Below the pieces are notes generated by a model that was not told where the DNA came from, ran no database searches, and saw only the letters and a program-made list of their open reading frames with translations. Below, one piece after another: positions 1-6,511 of a stretch of 14,077 nt of DNA; position 1 is the first letter of the stretch; each line of letters begins with the position of its first letter. The DNA lies in NCBI GenBank assembly GCA_002254745.1, contig NJED01000037.1:1-14077 (forward strand), given 5' to 3'. Source of the stretch: Desulfurococcales archaeon ex4484_217_1. Lineage in GTDB: Archaea > Thermoproteota > Thermoprotei_A > EX4484-217-1. A program made the translations under genes and the position numbers.

Positions 1-168
1 CCAGAACACGTAAAAACAGATGACATAATTCTATCATTAACTTCAAGAGAAAGAGGAATTTTAATAACTAATGATAGGGAACTACGTAGGAAAGCTAGAA
101 GACTAAATATACCGGTTGGTTTCCTAAACATAGAGGAGAAAAGGGTAATAGTAGAATATTTTCCTTAA
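1..168 (+). CDS. PIN-domain nuclease, C-terminal part (5' end outside the window)
   Basis: Frame 1 is open from the window edge to TAA at 166-168 and gives the last 55 residues of a protein. The segment has a short helix after a DDIIL motif, then ILITNDRELRRKARRLNIPVGFLN. That matches the end of PIN-domain ribonucleases, where the Asp of T-N-D is one of the metal-binding acidic residues and a basic helix plus a final strand follow. In archaea a PIN protein related to Fcf1/Utp24 (pre-rRNA cleavage) commonly sits between the aIF2-gamma gene and rpo7, and this gene lies directly before rpo7, so that identity is favoured by context. A VapC-type toxin is the alternative. The N-terminal catalytic residues are not visible, so activity cannot be judged. 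Confidence 0.72.
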   Translation, partial: PEHVKTDDIILSLTSRERGILITNDRELRRKARRLNIPVGFLNIEEKRVIVEYFP

Positions 169-180
169 ACACATAATACA

Positions 181-246
181 CTTATATAGGGGATTTCTAG
201 TAAAGAAATATCACGATTTAATATTAACCATGCGGATACGTGGAGG
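181..246 (+). promoter_or_regulatory. Promoter and Shine-Dalgarno site for the rpo7-spt4 operon
   Basis: The 86-base gap between the PIN gene and rpo7 holds a TATA-like element, TTATATAG (182-189), followed by a strong GGAGG at 242-246, eight bases before the ATG at 255. A start site about 25 bases after the TATA would give a leader of roughly 45 bases. The intact promoter and ribosome site show that the lesion in rpo7 is confined to the coding region. Confidence 0.55.
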
Positions 247-254
247 AATAAATA

Positions 255-667
255 ATGTATTACGTTTATCGTGTTCAAGATATTGTCAGAATACCTCCTG
301 AGATGTTCTTTCCATTCTAGCTTTTAAGCCTTTAATAAAGGAAGTAGTTGAAGGAGAAGTAGTTGAAATAACAGACTTTGGAGCATTCATAAGCTTAGGT
401 CCATTAGATGCTTTAGCACATAAATCCCAGATATTAGACGACGTTTTAATGTACGATGGAAGAAGAGGAGCTCTCATAGGGAAAGAAACTAAGAGAATAT
501 TAGAAAGAGGAGACCATGTAAGAGCGAGAATAATAACTATAAGCACTTCAATGTCAAATAAAATTATGAGAATAGGAGTAACCATGAGGCAACCTTTCCT
601 AGGTAAACTTGAATGGATAAAAGAAGACCTTGAAAGAATATATGGTAAACCTAAAAAGAAGAAGTGA
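255..667 (+). pseudogene. rpo7: RNA polymerase subunit Rpo7 (RpoE'/Rpb7 homologue), internally deleted and frameshifted
   Basis: Rpo7 forms the stalk of archaeal RNA polymerase with Rpo4. ATG 255 starts MYYVYRVQDIVRIPPEMFF, an excellent match to the family's N-terminus, but this frame stops at TAG 318-320 after 21 codons. The rest of the family reappears in another frame from about 311: SILAFKPLIKEVVEGEV, then a full S1/OB domain (DFGAFISLGPLDALAH, GALIGKETKR, MRIGVTMRQP, LGKLEWI), ending at TGA 665-667. Compared with the usual ~180-190 residues, about 55 codons are missing. They would form most of the N-terminal RNP domain that contacts the polymerase core. The loss is not a multiple of three, so no continuous product can be made. 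The only ATG in the downstream frame (449) lies inside the S1 domain. Either this copy is dead or the assembly lost a fragment; the remaining codons show no decay. Identity is near certain, cause unknown. Confidence 0.88.
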
Positions 668-673
668 TAGGCA

Positions 674-880
674 ATGTCGTATCGTAAAAGAAAGCCCTTT
701 AAAGCATGTAAGAAGTGCAATGCATTGGTCCCTCACGAAGAAGTGCAATGTCCAATATGCGGATCAAGAACATTTAGCGATGATTGGGAGGGATTGGTAA
801 TAATCATTTCCTCAGACTCTAAGGCTGCACAGATACTTAACAAAACAAAGCCGCATATGTACGCTATTAAGGTAAGATAG
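674..880 (+). CDS. spt4: Transcription elongation factor Spt4 (RpoE'')
   Basis: A 68-residue zinc protein that pairs with Spt5 and binds the RNA polymerase clamp to raise processivity. The zinc ribbon is visible as C12-x2-C15 and C26-P-I-C29, followed by GSRTFSDDWEGLVII, the conserved core strand, and the typical ending MYAIKVR. The length is normal for archaeal Spt4. ATG 674 lies six bases after the rpo7 stop, and GTGAT at 664-668, overlapping that stop, can serve as the ribosome site, so translation is probably coupled to rpo7. That coupling is relevant because rpo7 is broken upstream. Spt5 is not in the window. Confidence 0.95.
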   Translation: MSYRKRKPFKACKKCNALVPHEEVQCPICGSRTFSDDWEGLVIIISSDSKAAQILNKTKPHMYAIKVR

Positions 881-881
881 A

Positions 882-1415
882 TTGCTTCTCAAACTGCCCG
901 ATGAACTTAGAGCAGAACTTAAGAAACCCCTAGGAGAACTTATCGAAACCATACCTGAAAAGTCTATGGAAAAAATAATTAACATTATAGGTAAGCTTAA
1001 ACCTAGAAAAATAATCAGCATAGGAGATGTCATTACTCAATACGTTTTAATGTCAGGTGCTTTACCTGATCTATCAATTATTGACCATAAAATGTATCGT
1101 AGAAAAACAGAATTCTCATTTAACTATGATCAATTCTTTAACATCATAGTGCACACTACAAATCCTCCAGGGCATATAAGTGAAGAAGCTTGGAGTAAAA
1201 TAAGGAAACACATTAAGTCAAAGTTTAAAACGCTAATTATAGTTGATGGCGAAGAAGACCTTTTAACGCTTCCCGCGCTTCTAGAGGCTCCTGAAGGATC
1301 TCTTGTTCTCTATGGACAACCCAATGTAGGGGTTGTTTTCATATTAGTCACTGATAAGGCAAAGGAAAAGGCAAGGAAAATTGTTGAGAAGTTCAGTAAG
1401 CTGGAAAATGTTTAG
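882..1415 (+). CDS. GTP-dependent dephospho-CoA kinase (DUF359 family)
   Basis: This 177-residue protein belongs to the archaeal family that phosphorylates dephospho-CoA with GTP, the last step of coenzyme A synthesis, replacing bacterial CoaE. The family signatures appear in order: SIGDVIT (46-52), PDLSIIDHK (62-70) followed by a basic stretch, TNPPGHIS (93-100), VDGEEDLLTLPALL (121-134) and the closing YGQPNVGVVFILV strand. The acidic residues D49, D68, E124, E125 and D126 sit in the conserved blocks. The length is normal. It begins with TTG at 882, one base after the spt4 stop, so it is part of the same transcript. Linkage of spt4, this kinase and eS24 is a common archaeal arrangement and supports the call. 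Confidence 0.93.
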   Translation: MLLKLPDELRAELKKPLGELIETIPEKSMEKIINIIGKLKPRKIISIGDVITQYVLMSGALPDLSIIDHKMYRRKTEFSFNYDQFFNIIVHTTNPPGHISEEAWSKIRKHIKSKFKTLIIVDGEEDLLTLPALLEAPEGSLVLYGQPNVGVVFILVTDKAKEKARKIVEKFSKLENV

Positions 1416-1418
1416 AGC

Positions 1419-1485
1419 AAAATATAAGTATAACCGACAAGTAAAATCATGAAAGGCATTGGAAAAGTTATGGCAAATATGAGGT
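1419..1485 (+). promoter_or_regulatory. Promoter, possible 13-codon leader ORF and Shine-Dalgarno site before eS24
   Basis: The 79-base gap holds AATATAAG at 1421-1428 as a TATA element and GAGGT at 1481-1485, nine bases before the eS24 ATG. Transcription starting about 25 bases after the TATA would begin near 1446-1450, almost exactly at ATG 1449. That ATG opens a 13-codon frame (MKGIGKVMANMRY) ending at TAA 1488-1490, four bases before the eS24 start. The frame covers the eS24 ribosome site. It may be chance, but the geometry fits a leaderless leader peptide. Confidence 0.5.
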
Positions 1486-1490
1486 ACTAA
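1449..1490 (+). other. Possible 13-codon leader ORF upstream of eS24
   Basis: ATG 1449 to TAA 1488-1490 would encode MKGIGKVMANMRY. It begins at the expected transcription start (about 25 bases after AATATAAG at 1421) and ends four bases before the eS24 ATG, with the eS24 Shine-Dalgarno site (GAGGT) inside its last codons. Ribosomes translating it would cover that site. Such short frames also arise by chance, so this is only a candidate. Confidence 0.25.
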
Positions 1491-1494
1491 TATT

Positions 1495-1851
1495 ATGGCG
1501 CAAAGAGAAGTTACGGTAAAAACAATAAAACTTGCTGAAGGATACGAAATGGTAATTGTTGAAGATAAATGGAATTCCCTCATAGGTAGGAGGGAAGTTA
1601 AAGCGAAAATATTTCATATGGGTAAAGGAACGCCAAGTAGGTGGGTTGTAAGAAAAACTCTTGCAGAAATATTCAACGTACCCTTAGATGTTGTTTATGT
1701 AAGAAACATTATATCGGAGTTTGGAAAAGCCGAAACTACGGTAACAATCCATATATATGAAAGCCCTGAAAAAGCTAGAAGCTTTGAACCGAAACACATA
1801 ATTTTAAGGAATAAGCCTCCTGAAGAGGAAAAGAAGGAAGAAGGTAGTTAA
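1495..1851 (+). CDS. rps24e: Small-subunit ribosomal protein eS24
   Basis: A 118-residue protein of the 30S subunit. Family blocks seen in order: EDKWNSLIGRREVKAKIFHMG (family pattern 'K-N-pLL-gRrEv---i-H'), GTPSRWVVRKTLAEIF, VVYVRNIISEFGKAETTVTIHIYESPEKA, then FEPKHIILRN with a charged tail of Glu and Lys. Length and order match archaeal S24e. The start is ATG 1495, with GAGGT nine bases upstream. It is followed after two bases by eS31, as is usual in archaea. Confidence 0.96.
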   Translation: MAQREVTVKTIKLAEGYEMVIVEDKWNSLIGRREVKAKIFHMGKGTPSRWVVRKTLAEIFNVPLDVVYVRNIISEFGKAETTVTIHIYESPEKARSFEPKHIILRNKPPEEEKKEEGS

Positions 1852-1853
1852 GA

Positions 1854-2051
1854 ATGGCTCACGCACATAAACTATATGAGTACGATTACGAGAAAGGCAC
1901 TATAAGACTTAAAAACAAAGTTTGTCCAAGATGTAAAAGCATAATGGCACATCACCTTAAACCTGTTGAAAGATGGCACTGTGGTAAATGCGGATATACG
2001 GAGTTCGCGACTCCAAGAGCACCTAGGAGAGGTAGAAGCAGAAAATCCTAG
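1854..2051 (+). CDS. rps27ae: Small-subunit ribosomal protein eS31 (S27ae)
   Basis: A 65-residue zinc-ribbon protein of the 30S subunit; in eukaryotes its homologue is made fused to ubiquitin. The ribbon is C24-P-R-C27 and C43-G-K-C46, with W41-H42 just before the second pair and a very basic C-terminus (RAPRRGRSRKS) suited to rRNA binding. The N-terminus (HKLYEYDYEKGTIRLKNK) matches the archaeal pattern. ATG 1854 lies two bases after the eS24 stop, with AAGGT at 1841-1845 as ribosome site, so the two genes are translated together. Confidence 0.95.
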   Translation: MAHAHKLYEYDYEKGTIRLKNKVCPRCKSIMAHHLKPVERWHCGKCGYTEFATPRAPRRGRSRKS

Positions 2052-2071
2052 CCCAGTCTACGGTTTAAACT

Positions 2072-3085
2072 ATGGTCTCTAAAAGAACCATAGTTTTAGG
2101 TATAGAATCTACAGCACATACATTCGGCTGCGGAATAGTTGACGATGAAGGAAATATATTAGCAGACGTTAGGTCGGTTTATGTTCCTGAGAAAGGTGGA
2201 ATACATCCAAGGGAGGCAGCGCAACATCATTCAACACACTGTTCTGAAGTCGTTAAGAAAGCCCTAGCTGAGGCTCATATTTCAATAGATAAAGTATCAG
2301 CAATAGCTATAGCATTGGGTCCAGGCCTGGGTCCATGTCTACGTTCCGGAGCTGTTATTGCGCGAGCATTGGCAGTACATTTCTCGAAGCCTCTACTTCC
2401 CGTAAACCATGCTGTAGCACATATTGAAATAGGTAAAATGCTTACCGGGGCGAAGGATCCTTTAATAGTTTACGTTTCAGGAGGAAACACAATAATTGCT
2501 GCTTTTTCTGGAGGCCGATATAGGGTTTTCGGGGAAACGCTAGACATTGCCCTTGGAAACTGCTTAGATGTTTTCGCTAGAAAACTAGGATTAGCACCAC
2601 CATACATTATCGAAGGTCTTCACGTAGTAGATAAATATGCTGAGAAAGGAGAGAAAATAATAGACCTACCCTATGTTGTTAAAGGAGAAGACCTTTCATA
2701 CTCAGGGCTATTAACAGCAGCTCTCAGAAAAGCTAGAGAACCAGGCGTAAGAATCGAAGATCTATGTTTAAGCTTCAGAGAGAACGCATACAACATGCTT
2801 GTAGAAGCCGCCGAAAGAGCACTAGCTCATACTAAGAAGAAGGAAGTGCTTTTAACCGGAGGCGTTGGAGCTAGCCCTATACTTCAGGGGAAACTTAAGC
2901 TCATGGCAAAAGAACACCAAGCAAAACTATACATTACGCCTAAGAAGTATATGGGAGATAACGGAGTTATGATAGCTTGGACAGGTGTTCTCCTTTATAA
3001 GTCAGGGATAACGGTAGATGTCAAAGAGTCGTTCATTAAACAGCGTTGGAGACTAGATGAGGTTGACATCCCTTGGATAAGTTAG
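2072..3085 (+). CDS. kae1: KEOPS catalytic subunit Kae1 (tRNA t6A threonylcarbamoyltransferase)
   Basis: Kae1 transfers the threonylcarbamoyl group to A37 of ANN-decoding tRNAs within the KEOPS complex. The 337-residue length is standard. Visible motifs: the ASKHA nucleotide-binding start LGIESTAHTFG (residues 9-19), GGIHPREAAQHH, LGPGLGPCLRSG, the metal-binding N112-H113-x3-H117 in NHAVAHIEIG, YVSGGNT, FGETLDIALGN, DLSYSGLLTA, the GGVGAS loop and a final MGDNGVMIAWTG with the C-terminal metal Asp. The start is ATG 2072, 20 bases after the eS31 stop; no clear Shine-Dalgarno site precedes it. The 3' end overlaps the Bud32 start by 13 bases in a different frame, so the two proteins are separate, unlike the fused form in some euryarchaea, but probably made in equal amounts. 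Confidence 0.97.
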   Translation: MVSKRTIVLGIESTAHTFGCGIVDDEGNILADVRSVYVPEKGGIHPREAAQHHSTHCSEVVKKALAEAHISIDKVSAIAIALGPGLGPCLRSGAVIARALAVHFSKPLLPVNHAVAHIEIGKMLTGAKDPLIVYVSGGNTIIAAFSGGRYRVFGETLDIALGNCLDVFARKLGLAPPYIIEGLHVVDKYAEKGEKIIDLPYVVKGEDLSYSGLLTAALRKAREPGVRIEDLCLSFRENAYNMLVEAAERALAHTKKKEVLLTGGVGASPILQGKLKLMAKEHQAKLYITPKKYMGDNGVMIAWTGVLLYKSGITVDVKESFIKQRWRLDEVDIPWIS

Positions 3086-3747
3086 ATTTAGAAATTAAAA
3101 TTGAAAAACTCATAAGCAAAGGAGCCGAAGCAAACATCTACTTAGGCACGTTCTTAGGATATAAAGCAGTATTTAAGAAGAGGGTTCCTAAACCATACAG
3201 AGAACCGGAATTCGACCTAAATTTAAGAGTAAGAAGGACATTAAATGAAGCAAAAATGCTATACTTTGCTAGGAAAGGAGGAATACCTGTACCTACACTC
3301 TTCTACTTCGACACTAAAGAAACCTTAATTATAATGGAGTTTATTGAGGGAAAACTGTTATCGCATTGTATAAAAGAAATGACTGTTAACACGTTAAAGG
3401 AACTGTTTTATAAGGCAGGAGAGATAATGGCTAAGCTTCATTTAAACAGTATAGCACATGGTGATTTCACAACTTCGAATATAATAAATACTGGTAAAGA
3501 ACTCGTAATAATAGATTTTGGTCTCTCTAAGAAAACAAGTGAGATAGAAGAACAAGCTATAGACATGCATTTACTTCTAAGATCACTTGAAAGTACACAC
3601 TACGATATTGTTAACTACGTTAAGAATAGTGTAGTTGAAGGCTACGAAGACATTATGGGGAAAGGGTATGCTCAAAAAGTTTATGAAAGAATGCTTGAAA
3701 TAAGGAGAAGAGGTAGGTACGTTAAAGAAAGGAGGAAAAAAGGTTGA
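3073..3747 (+). CDS. bud32: KEOPS-associated kinase/ATPase Bud32
   Basis: A 224-residue minimal RIO/PRPK-type kinase that binds Kae1 and works as an ATPase in t6A formation. Visible motifs: glycine-poor nucleotide loop SKGAEANIY (15-23), the ATP-binding Lys in AVFKKRVPKPYR, the catalytic block H129-G130-D131-F-T-T-S-N136, the metal Asp in IIDFGLS (D148), and the C-terminal tail with RRRGRYVKERR that in this family inserts near the active site. The start is TTG 3073, inside the end of kae1; the next in-frame residues EIKIEKLISKGAEA match the family N-terminus. Its stop overlaps the following gene by four bases (TTGA). KEOPS subunits Kae1, Bud32 and Pcc1 are all in this window; Cgi121 is not. 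Confidence 0.95.
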   Translation: MDKLDLEIKIEKLISKGAEANIYLGTFLGYKAVFKKRVPKPYREPEFDLNLRVRRTLNEAKMLYFARKGGIPVPTLFYFDTKETLIIMEFIEGKLLSHCIKEMTVNTLKELFYKAGEIMAKLHLNSIAHGDFTTSNIINTGKELVIIDFGLSKKTSEIEEQAIDMHLLLRSLESTHYDIVNYVKNSVVEGYEDIMGKGYAQKVYERMLEIRRRGRYVKERRKKG

Positions 3748-4304
3748 AAATATACTTTATAACAGGAAATAAGCATAAGTTCTTAGAAGCATCTAAGATC
3801 ATGGAAAAGTATGGCATAGAGCTTAGAATGTTAGAAGCAAGTAAGGTAGAAATACAGGCTCGAAGTCTAAGAGAAATAGTCTTATACAGTTTAGCTCTAC
3901 TTTATCCTAAAATAAATAAACCCGTAGTAATTGAAGATGCCGGGTTGTTTATAAGGGCCCTAAACTGGTTTCCAGGTCCATATTCAAGCTATGTATATGA
4001 AACAATAGGATGTAGAGGCGTATTGAAGCTTCTAGAGAATGTTAAAGATAGATATGCTAAATTCAGATCCGTAGTAGGCTTCATCAACTTCAAACATGTT
4101 AAGCTTTTTGAAGGCGAAGTAGAAGGGATGATAGCTTATAGGGAGTTAGGAAATAAAGGGTTTGGTTTTGACCCAATATTTATACCTAAAGGTTCCAGTA
4201 CGACCTTTGCACAAATGGATGTAGAGGAGAAGAACAAGTACTCTCATAGGGCTAAGGCTTTTGAGAAACTAGCCAAGTGGATAGTGTATGAAGAAATGGA
4301 ATGA
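3744..4304 (+). CDS. XTP/dITP pyrophosphatase (HAM1/RdgB family)
   Basis: A 186-residue house-cleaning enzyme that hydrolyses XTP, ITP and dITP to the monophosphate plus pyrophosphate. Motifs seen: FITGNKHKFLEA (5-16) at the N-terminus, VVIEDAGLFI (61-70) with the acidic pair E64-D65, FPGPYSSYV, GFGFDPIFIPKG (139-150) and KNKYSHRAKA with S167-H168-R169 near the end. Length and order match the family. Translation starts at TTG 3744 in a TTGA overlap with the Bud32 stop, with GGAGG at 3731-3735. It therefore belongs to the kae1-bud32 transcript, an arrangement seen in other Crenarchaeota. Confidence 0.95.
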   Translation: MKIYFITGNKHKFLEASKIMEKYGIELRMLEASKVEIQARSLREIVLYSLALLYPKINKPVVIEDAGLFIRALNWFPGPYSSYVYETIGCRGVLKLLENVKDRYAKFRSVVGFINFKHVKLFEGEVEGMIAYRELGNKGFGFDPIFIPKGSSTTFAQMDVEEKNKYSHRAKAFEKLAKWIVYEEME

Positions 4305-4309
4305 TAAGG

Positions 4310-4356
4310 TTTAAAAGGTGGAAATGGTATTTTATGAGGAAGAAAAAATAGAGGGC
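4310..4356 (+). promoter_or_regulatory. Promoter and Shine-Dalgarno site for uS15
   Basis: After the pyrophosphatase stop, TTTAAAAG at 4310-4317 is a good archaeal TATA match, and GAGGG at 4351-4355 lies eight bases before the GTG start at 4364. The distance from TATA to start codon (about 50 bases) allows a leader of about 20-25 bases. Confidence 0.5.
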
Positions 4357-4363
4357 GTACTAC

Positions 4364-4822
4364 GTGAATAAGAAGAGAGAAAAGGGTAAATCGCATTCAA
4401 CTAGACCTGTTAGAGCAAGCCCTCCCAGATGGCTTAGACTGAATTCCGAGGAAATTGAAGCACTAATTGTTGAATTAGCCAAGAAAGGATACGGACCATC
4501 TATGATAGGTATTATTCTAAGAGACCAATATGGTATACCTTTAGTGAAACCTATTCTAGGTAAGGGCATAACCAAAGTGCTTGAAGAACACGGATTAGCA
4601 ATGGAAATACCTGAAGACTTATTTAACTTATTGAAAAGAGCTGCCAGACTGAGAACTCATCTCGAGGAACATCCTAAAGACCATCATTCTAAAAGAGGAC
4701 TTGAAGAAATAGAATCTAGAATAAGAAGACTTGTTAAGTACTATAAGAGAATAGGGAAACTGCCTAAAGACTGGAAATATGAACCAGAGAAAGTTAAATT
4801 ACTGGTTTCGAAAACCTTCTAG
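4364..4822 (+). CDS. rps15: Small-subunit ribosomal protein uS15
   Basis: This 152-residue protein of the 30S central domain is of normal archaeal length, with the archaeal/eukaryal N-terminal extension (basic start, then STRPVRASPPRWLRLNSEEIEALIVELAKKGY). The core follows: PSMIGIILRDQYGIP, the region up to LLKRAARLRTHLEEHPKDHHSKRGLEEIESRIRRLVKYYKR, and GKLPKDWKY. The LxxHLxxHxxDxxSKRGL pattern is the 16S rRNA-binding signature. The GTG start at 4364 is chosen because GAGGG precedes it at a suitable distance and the N-terminus aligns with the family. Next to a RecJ/Cdc45-like gene, pcc1 and eS1, it forms a known crenarchaeal gene cluster. Confidence 0.96.
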   Translation: MNKKREKGKSHSTRPVRASPPRWLRLNSEEIEALIVELAKKGYGPSMIGIILRDQYGIPLVKPILGKGITKVLEEHGLAMEIPEDLFNLLKRAARLRTHLEEHPKDHHSKRGLEEIESRIRRLVKYYKRIGKLPKDWKYEPEKVKLLVSKTF

Positions 4823-4829
4823 CCTATCC

Positions 4830-4899
4830 TTTTAAACATCTTCTCTAAGCATTAGAGCAGATAGTTTTTAGTCTAAAATTCTTTAGTTATTCTAGGTGG
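4830..4899 (+). promoter_or_regulatory. Possible promoter and Shine-Dalgarno site of the RecJ/Cdc45-like gene
   Basis: The 81-base gap after uS15 contains TTTTAAAC at 4830-4837, a possible TATA element, and AGGTGG at 4894-4899, four bases before TTG 4904. The ribosome site is convincing and fixes the start codon; the TATA assignment is tentative because it lies 67 bases upstream of the start codon. Confidence 0.4.
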
Positions 4900-4903
4900 T
4901 TTA

Positions 4904-6155
4904 TTGAAACATAATGCTAGCCTATTGGGTTTTACTAAGCCTAAAAGAAGAAAAACCATTCCGATAAAAGATGTGCTTCTCGAACTTTCAAAGTTTAAGG
5001 AAATAAAGATGTTTATATATCCAACAGTTCCAGATATTATTGCTTCGTCAGTTATTGTGTCCAAGCTGTTAAGTAGAGACATTAGGGTAGCGGTGAAGGT
5101 TAAACCATTAATTACTATAGATGACATTAAGAATGAGGCAGTCCTAGTCTTAGGTTTACCATTAAGTGAATTGACAGTAAAAACTTTAAATAAGTATGCT
5201 AAGGGAGGTTATCTCATAGGTTTCGATTATTATTTGGCAAACGCTTAAGAAAACATATGATTACCTAGACTACATACTAACATTATCCTCAATTATAGCT
5301 CATAATTTCTTCAAATATCCTAAATTAATGTTTGAAGAAATGTTCTTAAGCGAATGCGTTAGCAAGGACATTTTAGATAGAATAAAAGGACTTAGAATTG
5401 CCGGGGCAAACTACAAACCCATGGTTGAAGTACTGACTTACTCCTTAGTCCCATTTCTCTTCGGAATTACAGGCGATATTGCTGAAGCTGAAAAGTTCCT
5501 CCGAGACCATGGGGTACACGATTTGAAAACAAAATTAATAGAACATGACCCTGTAAGAATAAAGGAGATTGTTAAAGACCTATTGAACATCATCAACAAA
5601 GCCAAGGAAAACGCTTGGAAAATAGAGGATTTAATAGGGGATACTTATGGTTTAAAAAAGAAGGTTTCAGAGACAATATCTGACTCTTTAGAACTATCTT
5701 TGATACTAGGTACAGTTATTGAAGTATATGGTATGGAAAAATCGGTTTTCATTAAAGAACAGTTTCCATCGCTCATAAGAATCTACGAGCCAGAATACTT
5801 TGCCATAGTTAGGAAGATGAGTAGAATAATGAATAGACTATTAAGAGAAGGATTAAGGGAAGTAGATGTTGAAAATAGGATGTTGAAAATTTTGTATTTA
5901 AGGAAATATGATATGATCCCATATTACATGTTAGAATCACTACTCATAACCTCGGGTTTGGTAGAGGAAGACGACTTAGTAGCTATAGAGCATGGAAAAG
6001 AGATATTAATACCATACTCCTCACTTCGCAGAGTTTTCGGCGAACAACTACATCGAGTCTTAAGAAAGCTTATGGAGAAGACACATGGAGAAAGCATCTA
6101 TGGACCCGTATTTAAGAATGTTAGAAACATTATAGAATGTCTTAGAGGAGTATAG
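4904..6155 (+). CDS. RecJ-like/Cdc45-type DHH-superfamily protein, catalytically degenerate, interrupted by one frameshift
   Basis: Two adjacent reading frames form one protein of about 416 residues. The first (TTG 4904 to TAA 5246-5248) has the layout of a DHH phosphoesterase N-terminus: a strand and helix at the usual motif I place but reading IYPTVPDIIASSV, then VLVLGLPLSE, then YLIGFDYYLA where active enzymes have Asp-His-His. The second frame is open from 5220 to TAG 6153-6155. It continues smoothly (KKTYDYLDYILTLSSIIAH) if one base is skipped at the TAA; its first ATG (5328) has no ribosome site. Loss of the nuclease residues resembles Cdc45 and the inactive crenarchaeal RecJdbh, which bind GINS and MCM at the replication fork. 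The position after uS15 and before pcc1 supports that role. Whether the shift is a sequencing error, mutation or programmed event is unknown. The family call is moderately sure. Confidence 0.75.
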
Positions 6156-6156
6156 G

Positions 6157-6411
6157 GTGAAAATACATTCCGAACTCGTTTTAACTTATGGAGAAGAGAG
6201 AGAAGCTAAAACAGTGTATTATGCATTAAAACCGGACAATGTTTTCGCGAAAGAAGGCATGGCTATAAAGGACGTGCTTGAAAACTCCAAGATTAAAATA
6301 ATTGTTGAGTTAAGAGGAAACCATAGAATTATAGGGACACTATACAGTACTTTGAACGAGATATTAGCGCATGTGAAATCCATTGAAGTACTACTTAAGA
6401 AGCTTAAGTGA
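6157..6411 (+). CDS. pcc1: KEOPS subunit Pcc1
   Basis: An 84-residue protein of the Pcc1 family, the dimerisation subunit that bridges two Kae1 copies in KEOPS and helps bind tRNA. The pattern is typical: strand ELVLTYGEEREAKTVYYALKPDN, a short loop, strand KIKIIVELRG, then HRIIGTLYSTLNEILAHVKSIEVLLKKLK, matching the family's 'I-LRaTlNd-La-i--ae-vl'. GTG 6157 is one base after the RecJ-like stop, with GAGGAG at 6145-6150 as ribosome site. It is separated from kae1-bud32 by three genes, but all lie on one strand in the same neighbourhood. Confidence 0.88.
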   Translation: MKIHSELVLTYGEEREAKTVYYALKPDNVFAKEGMAIKDVLENSKIKIIVELRGNHRIIGTLYSTLNEILAHVKSIEVLLKKLK

Positions 6412-6432
6412 ACGCAGAAATCCTATGGAAGC

Positions 6433-6506
6433 TTATAAAGTAAGTCTTTTATACTACTTTTTAACCCTAAATTTGGTAGCTTAAGAAAACAAACAAGTCT
6501 TGGGGA
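6433..6506 (+). promoter_or_regulatory. Promoter and Shine-Dalgarno site for eS1
   Basis: The 100-base gap between pcc1 and eS1 holds TTATAAAG at 6433-6440, a strong TATA match, and GGGGA at 6502-6506 just before ATG 6512. A run of T and A at about 6447-6475 follows the TATA. No RNA gene or conserved fold was recognised in the leader. Confidence 0.5.
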
Positions 6507-6511
6507 AATAT

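Noticed and set aside
305..325. An intron or intein explaining the broken rpo7
   Set aside because: Sequence is missing rather than inserted; no extra segment or bulge-helix-bulge fold lies between the two parts.
286..720. Long minus-strand open frames across 286-720, 8606-9037 and 9489-9914
   Set aside because: They lie opposite well-identified plus-strand genes, have low-complexity Ser/Leu/Thr-rich sequence and no ribosome sites.
5235..5255. A -1 slippery heptamer at the RecJ-like frame break
   Set aside because: No X-XXY-YYZ heptamer is present, and the required change is +1, not -1.
5328..6155. A separate gene starting at ATG 5328
   Set aside because: No ribosome site precedes the ATG, the frame is open 100 bases further upstream, and the upstream residues continue the RecJ-like protein after one shift.
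6500..6511. TTG 6500 as the start of eS1
   Set aside because: The GGGGA site lies downstream of it, and ATG 6512 gives the N-terminus length I recall for crenarchaeal eS1.
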